In this document: positions 25,051-34,288 of the stretch, piece after piece
How positions within the stretch are numbered: the stretch's first letter is position 1
Layout of the letters: the number at the start of each line of letters is the position of its first letter
DNA from: Actinoplanes sp. N902-109
Lineage (GTDB): Bacteria > Actinomycetota > Actinomycetes > Mycobacteriales > Micromonosporaceae
Reading direction: 5' to 3'
Length of the DNA: 64,000 nucleotides
Assembly (NCBI RefSeq): GCF_000389965.1
Contig: NC_021191.1
Span: 6,325,501 to 6,389,500, forward strand
Translations under genes and position numbers: made by a program
Notes under the pieces: model-generated
The model's database searches: none
What the model was told of the DNA's origin: nothing
The model's input: only the letters and a program-made list of their open reading frames with translations

Positions 25051-26841
25051 ATGTCCTCGTGGAAGCGCTTCCAAAGCCTCGTCATCGCGGCTGTGCTCGG
25101 GCTCGGACTCACCGTCGCCGGTGCGGCGGATGCGCCGGCTGCGCACGCCGCCACCGGTGACGGCTCGCCGGTCGATCCCAACATCAGCTTCGTCGGGCGC
25201 TGGAACACCACCAGCGCCGCCGGCTACGTGCCGTACTGGGCCGGCGCCTATCTGCGCGTCGGCTTCACCGGCCGCACGGTGAAACTCAGACAGCGCAACA
25301 CCGTCACGTTGTGGGCCAGCATCGACGGCGGGGCCTTCACGACGTACACCAATGTCTCGGGCACGGTGAACCTGACGCCGAGCCCGCTGGCCGCCGGCAC
25401 GCACACCCTGATCGTCACCTACCGCCAGGTGGCCGGCTCGTACACCGGCGACGCCGTGTTCCAGGGCCTGATCCTCGACTCGGGCGCGAGCACGGTCAAG
25501 CCCGCGGCGCGCCCCCGGCTCATCGAGTTCGTCGGCGACTCGATCACCGCCGGGACCACCAGCAGCAAGCTCGCCGTCACCGACTACGCCTTCCAGACCG
25601 GCGAACGGCTCGGGGCCGACCACACCCAGATCGCCATCGGTGGCATGTGCCTGTCCGAGACCTCGGATGCGTGCTGGGCCCAGGAGACCCGCTACTGGCT
25701 GGCCAGCGGCGGCCAGGCGGGCACCGACGCCTGGAACTTCAGTCGCTACACCGCCGACGCCGTCGTCATCAACCTCGGCACCAACGACAAGAGCCACGGC
25801 GTCACCGGCCCGGACTTCCAGGCCAAGTACACGACGTTCCTGCAGAAGATCCGAGCCAGGTTCCCGTACGCGAAACTGATCGCCCTGCGCACCTTCATCG
25901 GGCGCTACGCCACGGAGACCCAGGCGGCAGTGCGGGCGCGCAACGCCGCCGGGGACAGCAACGTGGCCTACGTCGACACCACGGGCTGGCTGCCGGCCGA
26001 CGGGCTGAGCGACTCGGTGCACCCCAACGACAAGGGCCACCTGGCGATCACCGACAAGCTGGTGCCGCTGCTGAGCACGACGCTGTGCGCCCCCGCGGCC
26101 ACGGCGAGGACCGCCGCCGCGGCCGCGACCCCGGTGTCCGTGTGGATGGCGGGTGACTCGACCATGATGAACGCCAGCACGTGTCCGATCGGCTGGGGCA
26201 GCCAGTTCGCCCCCTACTTCAGCACCGACGTCACGGTCCGCAACAGCGCCGTCGGCGGCCGCAGCATCCAGACCTGGCTGTACGAGGGAAACGTCACCAC
26301 CGTCAAGAACGCAGCCGGTGAGTGCACCCTCAGCTCCAGCACGTACAGCACCCGCTGGCAGGCCATGCTCAACGCCGGCACCGGCATGCGGGCCGGCGAC
26401 TACCTGATCGTCCAGTTCGGCATCAACGACGGCGACACCGCCTGCCCGCGGCACGTCGGCCCGGCCCGCTTCCAGGAACTGCTCGGCGTCATGATCAAGG
26501 CGGCGCAGGCCCGGGGTGCCCGGCCGATCCTGGTCACCCCGGTCGCGGCCATCACGTGCAGCGGCAGCACCGCCGTCGGCAACCGCGGCTTCGTGACCGA
26601 GACCAAGAACACCGCCGCCGCGTACGGCGTACCGGTCATCGACCTGCACGCCCGCAGCGTCGCGCTCTACAACCAGCTCAAGCTGTGCCCGAACAACGGC
26701 GACTACACCACCGGCGCCGTGGGGGCCTTCTTCTGCAGCGACCACACCCACTTCGAGGCCGCCGGCGCACGACAGATCGCCGGCCTGATCGCCACCGCCC
26801 TGCGCGAGCAGAACATCCCGCTGGCCGCCTATCTGACCTGA
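25051..26841 (+). CDS. Secreted two-module SGNH/GDSL carbohydrate esterase (CE2-like plus CE12-like)
   Basis: A 596-residue exported protein with signal peptide cleaved near AHAATG. Residues about 38-150 form a jelly-roll-like domain, followed by a first SGNH module with the nucleophile block EFVGDSITAG, the NLGTND block and the SVHPNDKGH Asp-His block; this order (beta-sandwich then SGNH) is that of CE2 acetylxylan esterases. From about residue 365 a second SGNH module starts with VWMAGDSTMM, has NSAVGGRS, FGINDGD and SDHTHFEAAGA, typical of CE12 rhamnogalacturonan acetylesterases. Both catalytic sets look intact. Role: removing acetyl groups from plant polysaccharides outside the cell. Confidence 0.82.
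   Translation: MSSWKRFQSLVIAAVLGLGLTVAGAADAPAAHAATGDGSPVDPNISFVGRWNTTSAAGYVPYWAGAYLRVGFTGRTVKLRQRNTVTLWASIDGGAFTTYTNVSGTVNLTPSPLAAGTHTLIVTYRQVAGSYTGDAVFQGLILDSGASTVKPAARPRLIEFVGDSITAGTTSSKLAVTDYAFQTGERLGADHTQIAIGGMCLSETSDACWAQETRYWLASGGQAGTDAWNFSRYTADAVVINLGTNDKSHGVTGPDFQAKYTTFLQKIRARFPYAKLIALRTFIGRYATETQAAVRARNAAGDSNVAYVDTTGWLPADGLSDSVHPNDKGHLAITDKLVPLLSTTLCAPAATARTAAAAATPVSVWMAGDSTMMNASTCPIGWGSQFAPYFSTDVTVRNSAVGGRSIQTWLYEGNVTTVKNAAGECTLSSSTYSTRWQAMLNAGTGMRAGDYLIVQFGINDGDTACPRHVGPARFQELLGVMIKAAQARGARPILVTPVAAITCSGSTAVGNRGFVTETKNTAAAYGVPVIDLHARSVALYNQLKLCPNNGDYTTGAVGAFFCSDHTHFEAAGARQIAGLIATALREQNIPLAAYLT
25060..25073. promoter_or_regulatory. LacI-type (CebR/CelR-like) operator palindrome inside the esterase start
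   Basis: TGGAAGCGCTTCCA is a perfect 14-base palindrome beginning nine bases after the esterase start codon. It differs by one base in each half from TGGGAGCGCTCCCA, the operator of the cellulose-utilisation repressors CebR/CelR, and fits the LacI-family centre AGCGCT. A second weaker symmetric element, GTGACGATGTTATCGTTCAC, lies just upstream (25029-25048). Confidence 0.7.
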
Positions 26842-26845
26842 CCGG

Positions 26846-27895
26846 TCAGGGGCAGCCAAAGCCGGCGTGGTAGTCACCGGGGGACTTACCGGCGGCTACC
26901 CGGTCGGCGAGGTCCCAGAAGCCCTCGGCGTAGTCGCCCTCGTCGCGCATCGCCACCAGGACCGGCCAGGTGTGGCTGCTGCCCAGCGCCGTCGTGACGC
27001 GGGCGACGGCGGTGGTGTCATGGTCCCGGGTGGCCCGGGTCCATTCGTCGAACCAGCCGCAGCCGATCCGGTTGATCAGCTCTGCGCCGTACTGGTAGCG
27101 GTCGTAGACGCCCGGGATGTCCACCCCGGAAACCGTGAAGCCGGGCGGGAGCGGCACCCCGGTCAGCAGGTCCTCGGTGGCGGCCCGGGCGCGGGGCGGG
27201 GTGACGGTGGCGGCGGGCAGGGCGGCCAGCCAGGTGCGGGGGTCGACGCGCTGGAGGGTGGCGAGCATGTCGTCGAAGCCCGCCCGGGTCCACGGGCCGG
27301 AGGTGCGCAGGCCGGCGAAGACCCCGCTGCGTGCGTGCAGCAGCAGCTCCCAGTCGGAGTCGCTGTAGGTGAAGACATCGCCGGCCCAGCCGTCGACGAC
27401 GCCCGGCTCGGGTGCGCTGACCTCGAGGCGGTCCTGGTAGTAGCTGTCGTGCCGGGCGCCGGGGTACCAGGTGATGTCGAGCGACAGGTCGCCCTTGGCG
27501 ATCACCACGGTGCCGTCGTCGGCGCCGAAGCCGTACACAGTGGTGATCTTCCAGCCGGAGCTGCCGGCCAGCAGGAGCACCTTGTCGCCGGTGATCGTCA
27601 GGAGCGAGACCGGCGCCGGCGTTGCCGAGGGCACCGCGGACGGCGCCGCGGCGCTGGCGGCCAGGAAGCCGACGGGCGGCGCCGGGGCCTGCTGACGGTG
27701 GCTGACCAGCAGGGCCGGCAGGGTCACCACGGCGATGAGTGCGGCGGCGGCGGAGAGCACCGCGGCCGTACGCCAGGACCGGGCCGGTGGCGCCGCCACG
27801 ATCTCGTCCAGCAGGCTCTGCTGCTCCTGCGCCGACGCCACGGGCCGGTAGGGGTCGGCGTCCCGCACGAGGCGGTCGAGTTCCTCGTCGGTCAT
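26846..27895 (-). CDS. Single-span membrane protein downstream of sigma factor, probable regulator
   Basis: A 349-residue protein with an N-terminal cytoplasmic part of about 42 residues (MTDEELDRLVRDADPYRPV), one membrane helix (AAVLSAAAALIAVVTLPALL, about residues 45-64) and a large extracytoplasmic domain. The arrangement after an ECF-type sigma gene, with an ATGA overlap (27892-27895), is that of CU044_5270-like anti-sigma partners in actinomycetes. No enzyme motif is seen. Its stop codon and that of the convergent esterase both lie in the palindrome CCTGACCGGTCAGG (26837-26850), a possible two-way terminator. Confidence 0.72.
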   Translation of the reverse strand: MTDEELDRLVRDADPYRPVASAQEQQSLLDEIVAAPPARSWRTAAVLSAAAALIAVVTLPALLVSHRQQAPAPPVGFLAASAAAPSAVPSATPAPVSLLTITGDKVLLLAGSSGWKITTVYGFGADDGTVVIAKGDLSLDITWYPGARHDSYYQDRLEVSAPEPGVVDGWAGDVFTYSDSDWELLLHARSGVFAGLRTSGPWTRAGFDDMLATLQRVDPRTWLAALPAATVTPPRARAATEDLLTGVPLPPGFTVSGVDIPGVYDRYQYGAELINRIGCGWFDEWTRATRDHDTTAVARVTTALGSSHTWPVLVAMRDEGDYAEGFWDLADRVAAGKSPGDYHAGFGCP

Positions 27896-28431
27896 TTCTC
27901 CTCCTGAAGGGTGAGAATCGGCGCCGCATCGGCACCGATCAGCTCGCGCAACCGGGCCCGCGCCCGGGACAGCCGGGTGCGAACCGCCGCGGCGCTCAGC
28001 CCCAGCACCCCGGCAACCTCACGGGGTGGCAGCCCCTCCCACACCGTCAGCGTCAGCACCTCCCGGTCGAGCTCGGGCAGCCGGGCCAGGGCCGCGCGCA
28101 CCGCGAGCCGGTCGGGCACCTCGGCGCCGGGGTCGGCCGCGGGCTCCGGGGCCAGCCGCTGCCGCAGCCGCGCCCCGAGGCGTTCCCGCCGCTGGTCGCC
28201 GCGGTGCTGGTTGGCCAGGACCCGGCGGGCGACCCCGTACAGCCACAGCCGGGCATCGTCGCCGCCGGGCAGCTCGCGCCCGCGCCGCCAGGCCACCAGG
28301 AAGGTCTCGGCGACCACGTCGGCGGCGTCCTCGGGATGCTGGACACGGCGCAGCGCGTACGCCAGCAGCGGCTCGAAGCAGTCGGCGTACACGCGGCGGA
28401 AGCGCTCGTCGTAGCTGGTTCCGGGGCTCAC
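27892..28431 (-). CDS. RNA polymerase sigma-70 factor, ECF type
   Basis: A 179-residue sigma factor. Region 2 is seen in LLAYALRRVQHPEDAADVVA then ETFLVAWRRGRELPGGDD, and region 4 in LARLPELDREVLTLTVWEGL then VLGLSAAAVRTRLSRARARL. The GTG at 28431 is chosen because it follows the preceding stop (28434) by two bases and starts the conserved sequence SYDERFRRVYADCFEPLLAY; the frame runs further upstream without family similarity. It is co-transcribed with the kinase/aminotransferase fusion before it and the membrane protein after it. Confidence 0.9.
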   Translation of the reverse strand: MSPGTSYDERFRRVYADCFEPLLAYALRRVQHPEDAADVVAETFLVAWRRGRELPGGDDARLWLYGVARRVLANQHRGDQRRERLGARLRQRLAPEPAADPGAEVPDRLAVRAALARLPELDREVLTLTVWEGLPPREVAGVLGLSAAAVRTRLSRARARLRELIGADAAPILTLQEEK

Positions 28432-28433
28432 AC

Positions 28434-30068
28434 CTACCCCATGTCCGGACGGGCCCCCAACGTTACGCGCTGGGCGGCCCACCATCGCTGCCACGACGGC
28501 GCGCGCCGGGCCGGGGCCGCGGTCAACCCGGCCGACTCCCAGCGCAGCACCGGGCGGATCCCGTGCAGCGCGTTCACCAGCCAGACCTCCCGGCCGTCGA
28601 GCCGGTCGACCCGGCACCGCACCGGTTCCACCCGGATGCCGAGCTCCCGGGCCCGGCGCTGGAGGGCCGCGGTGGTCACGCCGGCCAGCAGCGGCAGCGC
28701 GGGATCGGGGACGCACAGCGTGCTGCCCTCCCACCAGAGCAGGCTGGTGGTGCTGCCCTCCAGGACCAGCCCGTCCGGCGTGCACAGCACGGTCTCGGGC
28801 GAACCGGCCAGCACCGGCAGGTCGGGGCCCTTGACCGTGGGCGAGCGCCGGGGATCGGCCGCGACCCTCGGGGTCAGCTCCCGGCGCGGTGGCGCGGGGC
28901 GCAACCGGTAGCGCAGCTGCCCGGCCGTGGTCAGCTCCACGCGCGGGAACCAGCGCCCCTCCCCCGGCAGCGCGCCGAGGACCGCCGCCCAGAAGCGCCC
29001 GAGCCGATCCGCTGCCACCCCGTGCCGCCGGCAGGCCGCCGTGAACCGGTCGCGGTGGCCGTCGAGGAAGCGCACCCCGCCCGCCTCCACCAGCCACGAA
29101 TCGGCCACGGCCGGCGCCTCCCCGGAGTCGGCCGCCGGCACCAGCGCCCGGCCATCGAACGCCAGCAGCGCCGGCGCCGCGGCGATCCGCGCCGCCAGTT
29201 CGGTGGCCCGGGCCGCCTGGTCACGGTGCAGCACCGGGTCGTCGAACTCCTCCACCGACACCACCGTCAGCAGCAACGCCGTGTCCAGCTCGTAGAGGTC
29301 GAGCAGAGACGACGCGGCGGCGTCGAACCGGTCGGCGCCGTACCCCCGGCGGAACTCCTCGGTCAGCAGCCCGTAGCCACGGATGCGGCCCAGCTCCATC
29401 AGCGGATCACCGACGATGCAGTTCGACAGGTCGATCAGCGCGGCGATCCGGCCGCCCTCGACGCAGATGTTCTCGCGGCGCAGATCCATGTGCAGCAGGC
29501 TGGTCGCGTGCGCGGCCCGGGTGCCGAGCAGCGCGGTGACGACGGGCTCCAGCGAGGCGTCGGCGGGCAGCGGGCAGTAGCGCCGGGCCGCCCGCAACCG
29601 CTGCCACAGCCGCTGCCGGACGAAGCCGGTCCAGGACGGGTGCGGGCTCAGCCCGGCGGCGCGCGGCCGGATCCCGTGCAGCCGGCGCACGATCCCGCCG
29701 AGCCGGTCCAGCGGCAGCTCGGCGTGCTGGTCGTGCGGCACCAGGCTCAGCCGGAGCCAGGACGGTTCGCCCGGCCCGGTGCCGCGGTGCCGGCCGAGGA
29801 TCTCCGGTACGGGCAGGCCCGCCGCCGCCATCAGCCGCAGCGCAACGGCTTCCTTCTCGAGGACCACCCCGAAATCCACGTCGCCGTCGTACGACGTGCG
29901 CACCCGCTCGGCCCGCGGCGACCGTACGACGCTCGGGGCCGTCCCGTCCTCGACCAGGTCCGCCCAGAAATCCGTGCCGGCCCGCCACGGCCGGACGGTC
30001 AGCCCGGGCACCCCGGTCACCCGCCGCAACGACCGCGCCAGCACCTTCACCCGGCCCGCACCGTCCAT
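28434..30068 (-). CDS. APH-like kinase domain fused to class IV PLP-dependent aminotransferase/aminodeoxychorismate-lyase-like domain
   Basis: A 544-residue two-domain protein. The N-terminal part (about 1-300) is an aminoglycoside-phosphotransferase-like kinase: the catalytic loop HMDLRREN (193-200) has the HxDxxxxN pattern, and IDLSNCIVGDP (212-222) supplies the metal-binding Asp. The C-terminal part (about 320-535) is a fold-type IV PLP domain of the PabC/IlvE kind: Lys413 in RSPTVKGPDLP is the candidate Schiff-base lysine, LVLEGSTTSLLWWEG carries the conserved Glu, LAGVTTAAL is the phosphate-binding turn and VWLVNALHGIRPV the closing motif. The two activities in one chain are unusual. It is the first gene of a sigma-factor operon. 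Confidence 0.8.
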   Translation of the reverse strand: MDGAGRVKVLARSLRRVTGVPGLTVRPWRAGTDFWADLVEDGTAPSVVRSPRAERVRTSYDGDVDFGVVLEKEAVALRLMAAAGLPVPEILGRHRGTGPGEPSWLRLSLVPHDQHAELPLDRLGGIVRRLHGIRPRAAGLSPHPSWTGFVRQRLWQRLRAARRYCPLPADASLEPVVTALLGTRAAHATSLLHMDLRRENICVEGGRIAALIDLSNCIVGDPLMELGRIRGYGLLTEEFRRGYGADRFDAAASSLLDLYELDTALLLTVVSVEEFDDPVLHRDQAARATELAARIAAAPALLAFDGRALVPAADSGEAPAVADSWLVEAGGVRFLDGHRDRFTAACRRHGVAADRLGRFWAAVLGALPGEGRWFPRVELTTAGQLRYRLRPAPPRRELTPRVAADPRRSPTVKGPDLPVLAGSPETVLCTPDGLVLEGSTTSLLWWEGSTLCVPDPALPLLAGVTTAALQRRARELGIRVEPVRCRVDRLDGREVWLVNALHGIRPVLRWESAGLTAAPARRAPSWQRWWAAQRVTLGARPDMG

Positions 30069-30109
30069 GCCGCCGGAGCATACGGGCAGCATCGCGCCGG
30101 GGTGAACGG

Positions 30110-30141
30110 AAGGGGCCGGCGCCAACCGGCGCCGGCCCCTT
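30110..30141 (-). terminator. Strong hairpin terminator of the GH64 gene
   Basis: A perfect 14-base-pair stem AAGGGGCCGGCGCC (30110-30123) / GGCGCCGGCCCCTT (30128-30141) with loop AACC lies 15 bases beyond the GH64 stop codon on the minus strand and before the next minus-strand gene. Confidence 0.85.
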
Positions 30142-30156
30142 CGAGGCGATCAGGGA

Positions 30157-31830
30157 TCAGCCCTTGTGCCACTTCTGGTTGGCGCTGCCGCCACAGTCCC
30201 AGAGCTGGAGCTTCGCGTGGTCCGCGGTGTTCCAGTCCTTGATGTCGACGCACTTGTTGGCCTGCGGGTTGACCAGGTCACCGGCGCCCGACAGGACCCA
30301 CTGCTGCGCGGCGTTGCCCGAGCAGTTGGCGATCTGGATCGGCGTGCCGTTGGCGGTGGAGCCGCCGGCCACGTCCAGGCACTTGTTGTTCTGGGTCTTG
30401 AGCTGGCCGCCGGTGGCCGTCCACTTCTGCGGCAGCTCGTTGTTGCACGGCCACATCTGCACCTGGACGCCGTCGGCGTAGTTGCCGGCCGGCACGTCGA
30501 TGCACTTGCCGTTCCAGTTGCTGATCAGCGAGGTCCCGGACGACGGCGCCGGGGCCTGGGTGGTCGGCGCTGTGGTCGGCGTCCTGGTCGGCGCCTGGGT
30601 GGTGGGCTGCTGCGTCGGCGTGGTGCTGCCGCCGCCACCGCCGGTGAACGGGTTGAGCGTGATCCCGGCGGACGTGGGCGCCCCGTCGTGAACCAGCGAC
30701 TCGAAGTTGCCGACGTCGTCGAACGCGAAGGCGTACGCCTTGCCGTCGGCCATGTTCTGGTGCACCAGCTTGGCGTACTGGTTGGTCGGGTTGCTCCGGT
30801 AGAAGTCCGCCGCGTTGGTGCTCGGCTGGGTGTCGACGGTGCCGAGCGTGCCGCGGTTGAGCGCGGCGCACAGCGTGCGGGCGATCGGCCCGACCACGTT
30901 GTCGTTCGGGGCGCCGAGCGCACCGTCACAGCCCCAGACGTTGGCCGAGCTCGGCTTCTGGAACGTCGCGACCTGCTTGCCGGCGGAGTCGGTGAAGGTC
31001 ATGACCGATCCCGAGGTACGGCCGGAGTACTTGACGCTGGGCTGGTCGCCGAACGGCACGACGGTCAGCGTCTTGCTGGTGTAGGCGTTCCAGGCGCTGG
31101 TGATGTACGGGTCGAGGTACGTGCTGCTCAGCCCGCCGGTGTCGGCCGCCTTGCCCGGGGCCAGCACGCGCAGCACGGTGCCGTCGGAGCGGGTGTACAC
31201 CGAGCCGGCCAGCCCGGCCGACTTCATCCCGTTGATGACGTTGTCGCGGCCGTTGGCCTTGAGCGTGCCGGTGGAGTGGGTGCCCTCCGAGCCGCTGGTG
31301 GTCACCGTGTGCGGCACGGCGAACATGTCCACCTGCGAGCTGTTGAGCCAGATGCCCGCGTCGTTGTAGGTGAACTCGCTCCAGTCGAACAGGATGTCGC
31401 GGTTGGCGTCGCCACCGGCCCACGGGGCCGGCTGCACGAGCCCGTCCGGGGTGAGGAAGAACTTGAGCTTCTGGCCGAACGAGAAGTACAACCGGCCGGA
31501 GATGCCCTTGGGCAGCTGGATCGAGGTCTTGCCGCCGGTGCCCGGCCCGGCGATGGCGACGTCCGGCGCGGCCGACGGCGGGTTGGCCCCGGCCGGCCAG
31601 TTCGAGAACGTACCGGCGGCGTTGACGTAGCCGAGCTTGCCGGTGTTCAGGTTCGTGCCGATCACGTACAGGTAGGTGGCCTCGCCACGGCCGGTCTGGT
31701 TGGCGACCGACACGGGGAGCAGCGCCGGGCCGGTGGCCGCGGACGCCTGACCGATGGCGGCGTAGGTGCCACCGGCCAGCACCACGGCGAAGGCCGCCGC
31801 GATGCCGATCACTTTCTTTTTGGTACGCAC
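30157..31830 (-). CDS. Secreted GH64 beta-1,3-glucanase with CBM13 (ricin-type) domain
   Basis: A 557-residue exported endo-beta-1,3-glucanase of the laminaripentaose-producing family. The GTG at 31830 is preceded by GAGGTG and opens a signal peptide (RTKKKVIGIAAAFAVVLAGG). In the catalytic domain the Glu of DWSEFTYND and the Asp of NSSQVDMF are 16 residues apart, the spacing of the family's catalytic pair. A Thr/Pro/Gln linker (about residues 405-440) leads to a ricin-B lectin domain with three repeats marked by QKW, QQW and QKW. It should bind and cut fungal or algal beta-1,3-glucan. Monocistronic, with its own terminator. Confidence 0.9.
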   Translation of the reverse strand: MRTKKKVIGIAAAFAVVLAGGTYAAIGQASAATGPALLPVSVANQTGRGEATYLYVIGTNLNTGKLGYVNAAGTFSNWPAGANPPSAAPDVAIAGPGTGGKTSIQLPKGISGRLYFSFGQKLKFFLTPDGLVQPAPWAGGDANRDILFDWSEFTYNDAGIWLNSSQVDMFAVPHTVTTSGSEGTHSTGTLKANGRDNVINGMKSAGLAGSVYTRSDGTVLRVLAPGKAADTGGLSSTYLDPYITSAWNAYTSKTLTVVPFGDQPSVKYSGRTSGSVMTFTDSAGKQVATFQKPSSANVWGCDGALGAPNDNVVGPIARTLCAALNRGTLGTVDTQPSTNAADFYRSNPTNQYAKLVHQNMADGKAYAFAFDDVGNFESLVHDGAPTSAGITLNPFTGGGGGSTTPTQQPTTQAPTRTPTTAPTTQAPAPSSGTSLISNWNGKCIDVPAGNYADGVQVQMWPCNNELPQKWTATGGQLKTQNNKCLDVAGGSTANGTPIQIANCSGNAAQQWVLSGAGDLVNPQANKCVDIKDWNTADHAKLQLWDCGGSANQKWHKG

Positions 31831-32011
31831 TGGGGGATGCACCTCGGGGGGAAAAGGTAAACAAACTTCAAAGCTCGTCCAGGGTTGAGGGCGCAGACCC
31901 ACGAGTCAAGATCAGACCGGCGATTGGCGCAGTGTGCCGTAATTGTCCGCCCCAACGTCCCCCGCTTCTTAAAGGGTTCCTTAGGTCACGCCCCGACCGG
32001 CGGGGCCCCGG

Positions 32012-34288
32012 TCATTCGTGGCGCAGCTCCTCGGTGCTCATCAGGGCGCGTACGGCAGGCAGGCTGACCAGCGTGGTCAGCACCGCCAGCGCGGCGGCCA
32101 CGGCCACCGGCACCAGGATCGCGGCCGCGTCCAGGTGCAACGGCAGCTGCTCGGCACGCTGCAACGCGAAGCCCAGCACGATGCCCGCGAGACCGGCCAG
32201 CGTCAGCCCGACCAGCAACGGGATCAGGCTCTGCCAGACCATCGACCAGACCAGGGTGACCGGCCGGGCGCCGATGGCGGCCAGCACCCCCAGCAGCCGG
32301 CGGCGTTCCCGCAGCCGGTCCGCGGCGTCCAGCAGCAGGCTCAGGCACATCAGGATCAGCACGACCACCGTGCCGATGAGCAGCCCGGTGCGCACGGCGG
32401 CGAACGGGTCGGCGTGCTGGAGCCGGGTCGTGTTCACCACGGTGGTCAGCGGGTCCAGACGCATGCTGACCGCACGGATCCGGGCGAACGCGGCGTCGTC
32501 GTCGAGCCCGGTGGTGAAGTAGGTGCGCAGCCGGGCGACGTCGGGCGGGATCCGCGGCGCGGCCGCGGGGGTCGCGAACAGGGTCGGGTAGAGCGGGTCG
32601 CCGAGGGCCTCGGTCCTGGTGACCGGGCGCGCCCCGGACGGCACCCGCCAGCGCCCGGCGGACCGGCCCGTGCCGTCGTCGATGGACACCGTACCCGGCC
32701 GGTCACCGACGACGAACGAGTCGCCGTCGGCGCACCGGTCCAGCGTCGCCACCACCCGCAGCGCCGTGCAGTCGCCCACCACCAGGGCCGACGGCCCGGT
32801 CGGCGTGGTGTCGGTGAGCAGCGGGACGAGCAGCACCGAACTGGCCCGCATGCCGGGGATCGCCCGGTACGCCTGCTGTGCTCTCGCCCGGGCAGCGACC
32901 GTCACCCCGAAGTTCTGCTCGGCCAGGAAGGGGGGCCCGCCGCCCGCGAGGCCGGCATCCGGGGCCGTCCGGCTGACCTCGGCCCCGGCGAACAGCAACT
33001 GCAGGGCGATCGCGCCGGCCACCCCGACCGCGAGGCCGGTGACCGCACGGCTGGATGCGGCCGGGTTCTGCCGCAGTTGCCGGACGGCCAGCTGCCACGC
33101 CAGCGGGCCGCGGCCGAGCAGCCGGACCACAGCCGGCACCGCGTACGGCACCAACGGGACCACCGCGACCAGCAGCACCATCACCGCCACCAGGATCTGC
33201 CGCTCCTCGCTGTTGCCGGGCTGGTACCGCACGCCGCGCAGCGCGGGATAGGCCAGGACTACCCCGACGACCGGCAGCACGAGCCGCCACCACAGCCGGG
33301 CCCGCCGCGGCCGGGTCCGGCGCACCACACCGAGCGGCTCGATCACCACGGTACGCAGCATCAGCAGGGTCACTGCCACGGTCATGGCGAGCACACCGAT
33401 CAGCACGAGCAGGGCCAGCAGCGGGGCCGGTCGTACGTCCGCGGTGAACGCGCTGGTGTCGAGCACCTCGATGTGGGGCACGAACTCGCGCACCACGGCG
33501 AACAGGACGGTGCCGCCGGCCAGCCCGAGCAGCGCCGGGACCAGCGCCTCCCCGATGGCGATGCGGACGGCGGCGGCCCGGTCGGCACCGGCGAGCCGGA
33601 TGGCCGCCAGCCGCCGGTCGCGGCTGTCGCCGCTGAAGCGGATCGCCGCACCGACGAAGAGCGCCACCGGCAGCAGCAGCGTCAGCACGGCCAGGACGGC
33701 CAGCATCCGCAGACCCGGGTCGATCCCGCCGCCGCCCGGCGCACCGAACCCGGTCAGCCGCTGCACCTGCGGCCCCGGCACGTCGTGCAGCTTGTCGTCC
33801 CCGGCGTAGAAGACGTACTCCCGCGGATCGGCCAGCCCCCGGTCGGCGACGGTGCCGGTCACCTCGTACGGCACCTGGGCGCGCAGCTCGGCACCGTCCG
33901 GCCCGCGCAACGCCGCCCGCAACGCCGGCGAGACCAGCATCGTGCCGTCCGCCGGGAACGCGCTGACGCCGGGCGGCAGCGGCGCCCGGGGCCCGTCCGG
34001 GCGCAGCAGCCGGCCCCGGACCGCCTTGCCCCGCCAGGTCAGCTCCACAGTGCCGACGAGCACGGTGGCGTCGGTGGCCGAGCTTTCCGGCGCGAAGAAG
34101 GCGTCGAACCGCGGCCCGGTGCGCTCGTGCCGCTCCGCGAGGATGGTGGGCACGGCCGCGGCCAGCAGCAGGACGGCAACGCCCAGCGCGATCCCGAGCG
34201 CCACGGTGCCGATCCGGACCCAGCCCCGGCGGCCACCGGCGATCGAGAGCCGGGCGCCGAGCAGCAGCTGGGTCAGCAGCCGGCTCAT
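32012..34288 (-). CDS. FtsX-like ABC transporter permease
   Basis: A 758-residue membrane protein with two FtsX permease modules. After an N-terminal helix (GWVRIGTVALGIALGVAVLL) and a periplasmic domain come helices at about residues 195-215, 250-300 and 345-400, then a second periplasmic domain and three C-terminal helices (GLLIGTVVVLILMCLSLLLD, PLLVGLTLAGLAGIVLGFAL, AAILVPVAVAAALAVLTTLV). This is the layout of the LolC/MacB-type exporters of Gram-positives. Its ATG overlaps the stop of the ATPase gene. It likely exports an antimicrobial compound or acts on lipids under PadR control. Confidence 0.9.
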   Translation of the reverse strand: MSRLLTQLLLGARLSIAGGRRGWVRIGTVALGIALGVAVLLLAAAVPTILAERHERTGPRFDAFFAPESSATDATVLVGTVELTWRGKAVRGRLLRPDGPRAPLPPGVSAFPADGTMLVSPALRAALRGPDGAELRAQVPYEVTGTVADRGLADPREYVFYAGDDKLHDVPGPQVQRLTGFGAPGGGGIDPGLRMLAVLAVLTLLLPVALFVGAAIRFSGDSRDRRLAAIRLAGADRAAAVRIAIGEALVPALLGLAGGTVLFAVVREFVPHIEVLDTSAFTADVRPAPLLALLVLIGVLAMTVAVTLLMLRTVVIEPLGVVRRTRPRRARLWWRLVLPVVGVVLAYPALRGVRYQPGNSEERQILVAVMVLLVAVVPLVPYAVPAVVRLLGRGPLAWQLAVRQLRQNPAASSRAVTGLAVGVAGAIALQLLFAGAEVSRTAPDAGLAGGGPPFLAEQNFGVTVAARARAQQAYRAIPGMRASSVLLVPLLTDTTPTGPSALVVGDCTALRVVATLDRCADGDSFVVGDRPGTVSIDDGTGRSAGRWRVPSGARPVTRTEALGDPLYPTLFATPAAAPRIPPDVARLRTYFTTGLDDDAAFARIRAVSMRLDPLTTVVNTTRLQHADPFAAVRTGLLIGTVVVLILMCLSLLLDAADRLRERRRLLGVLAAIGARPVTLVWSMVWQSLIPLLVGLTLAGLAGIVLGFALQRAEQLPLHLDAAAILVPVAVAAALAVLTTLVSLPAVRALMSTEELRHE

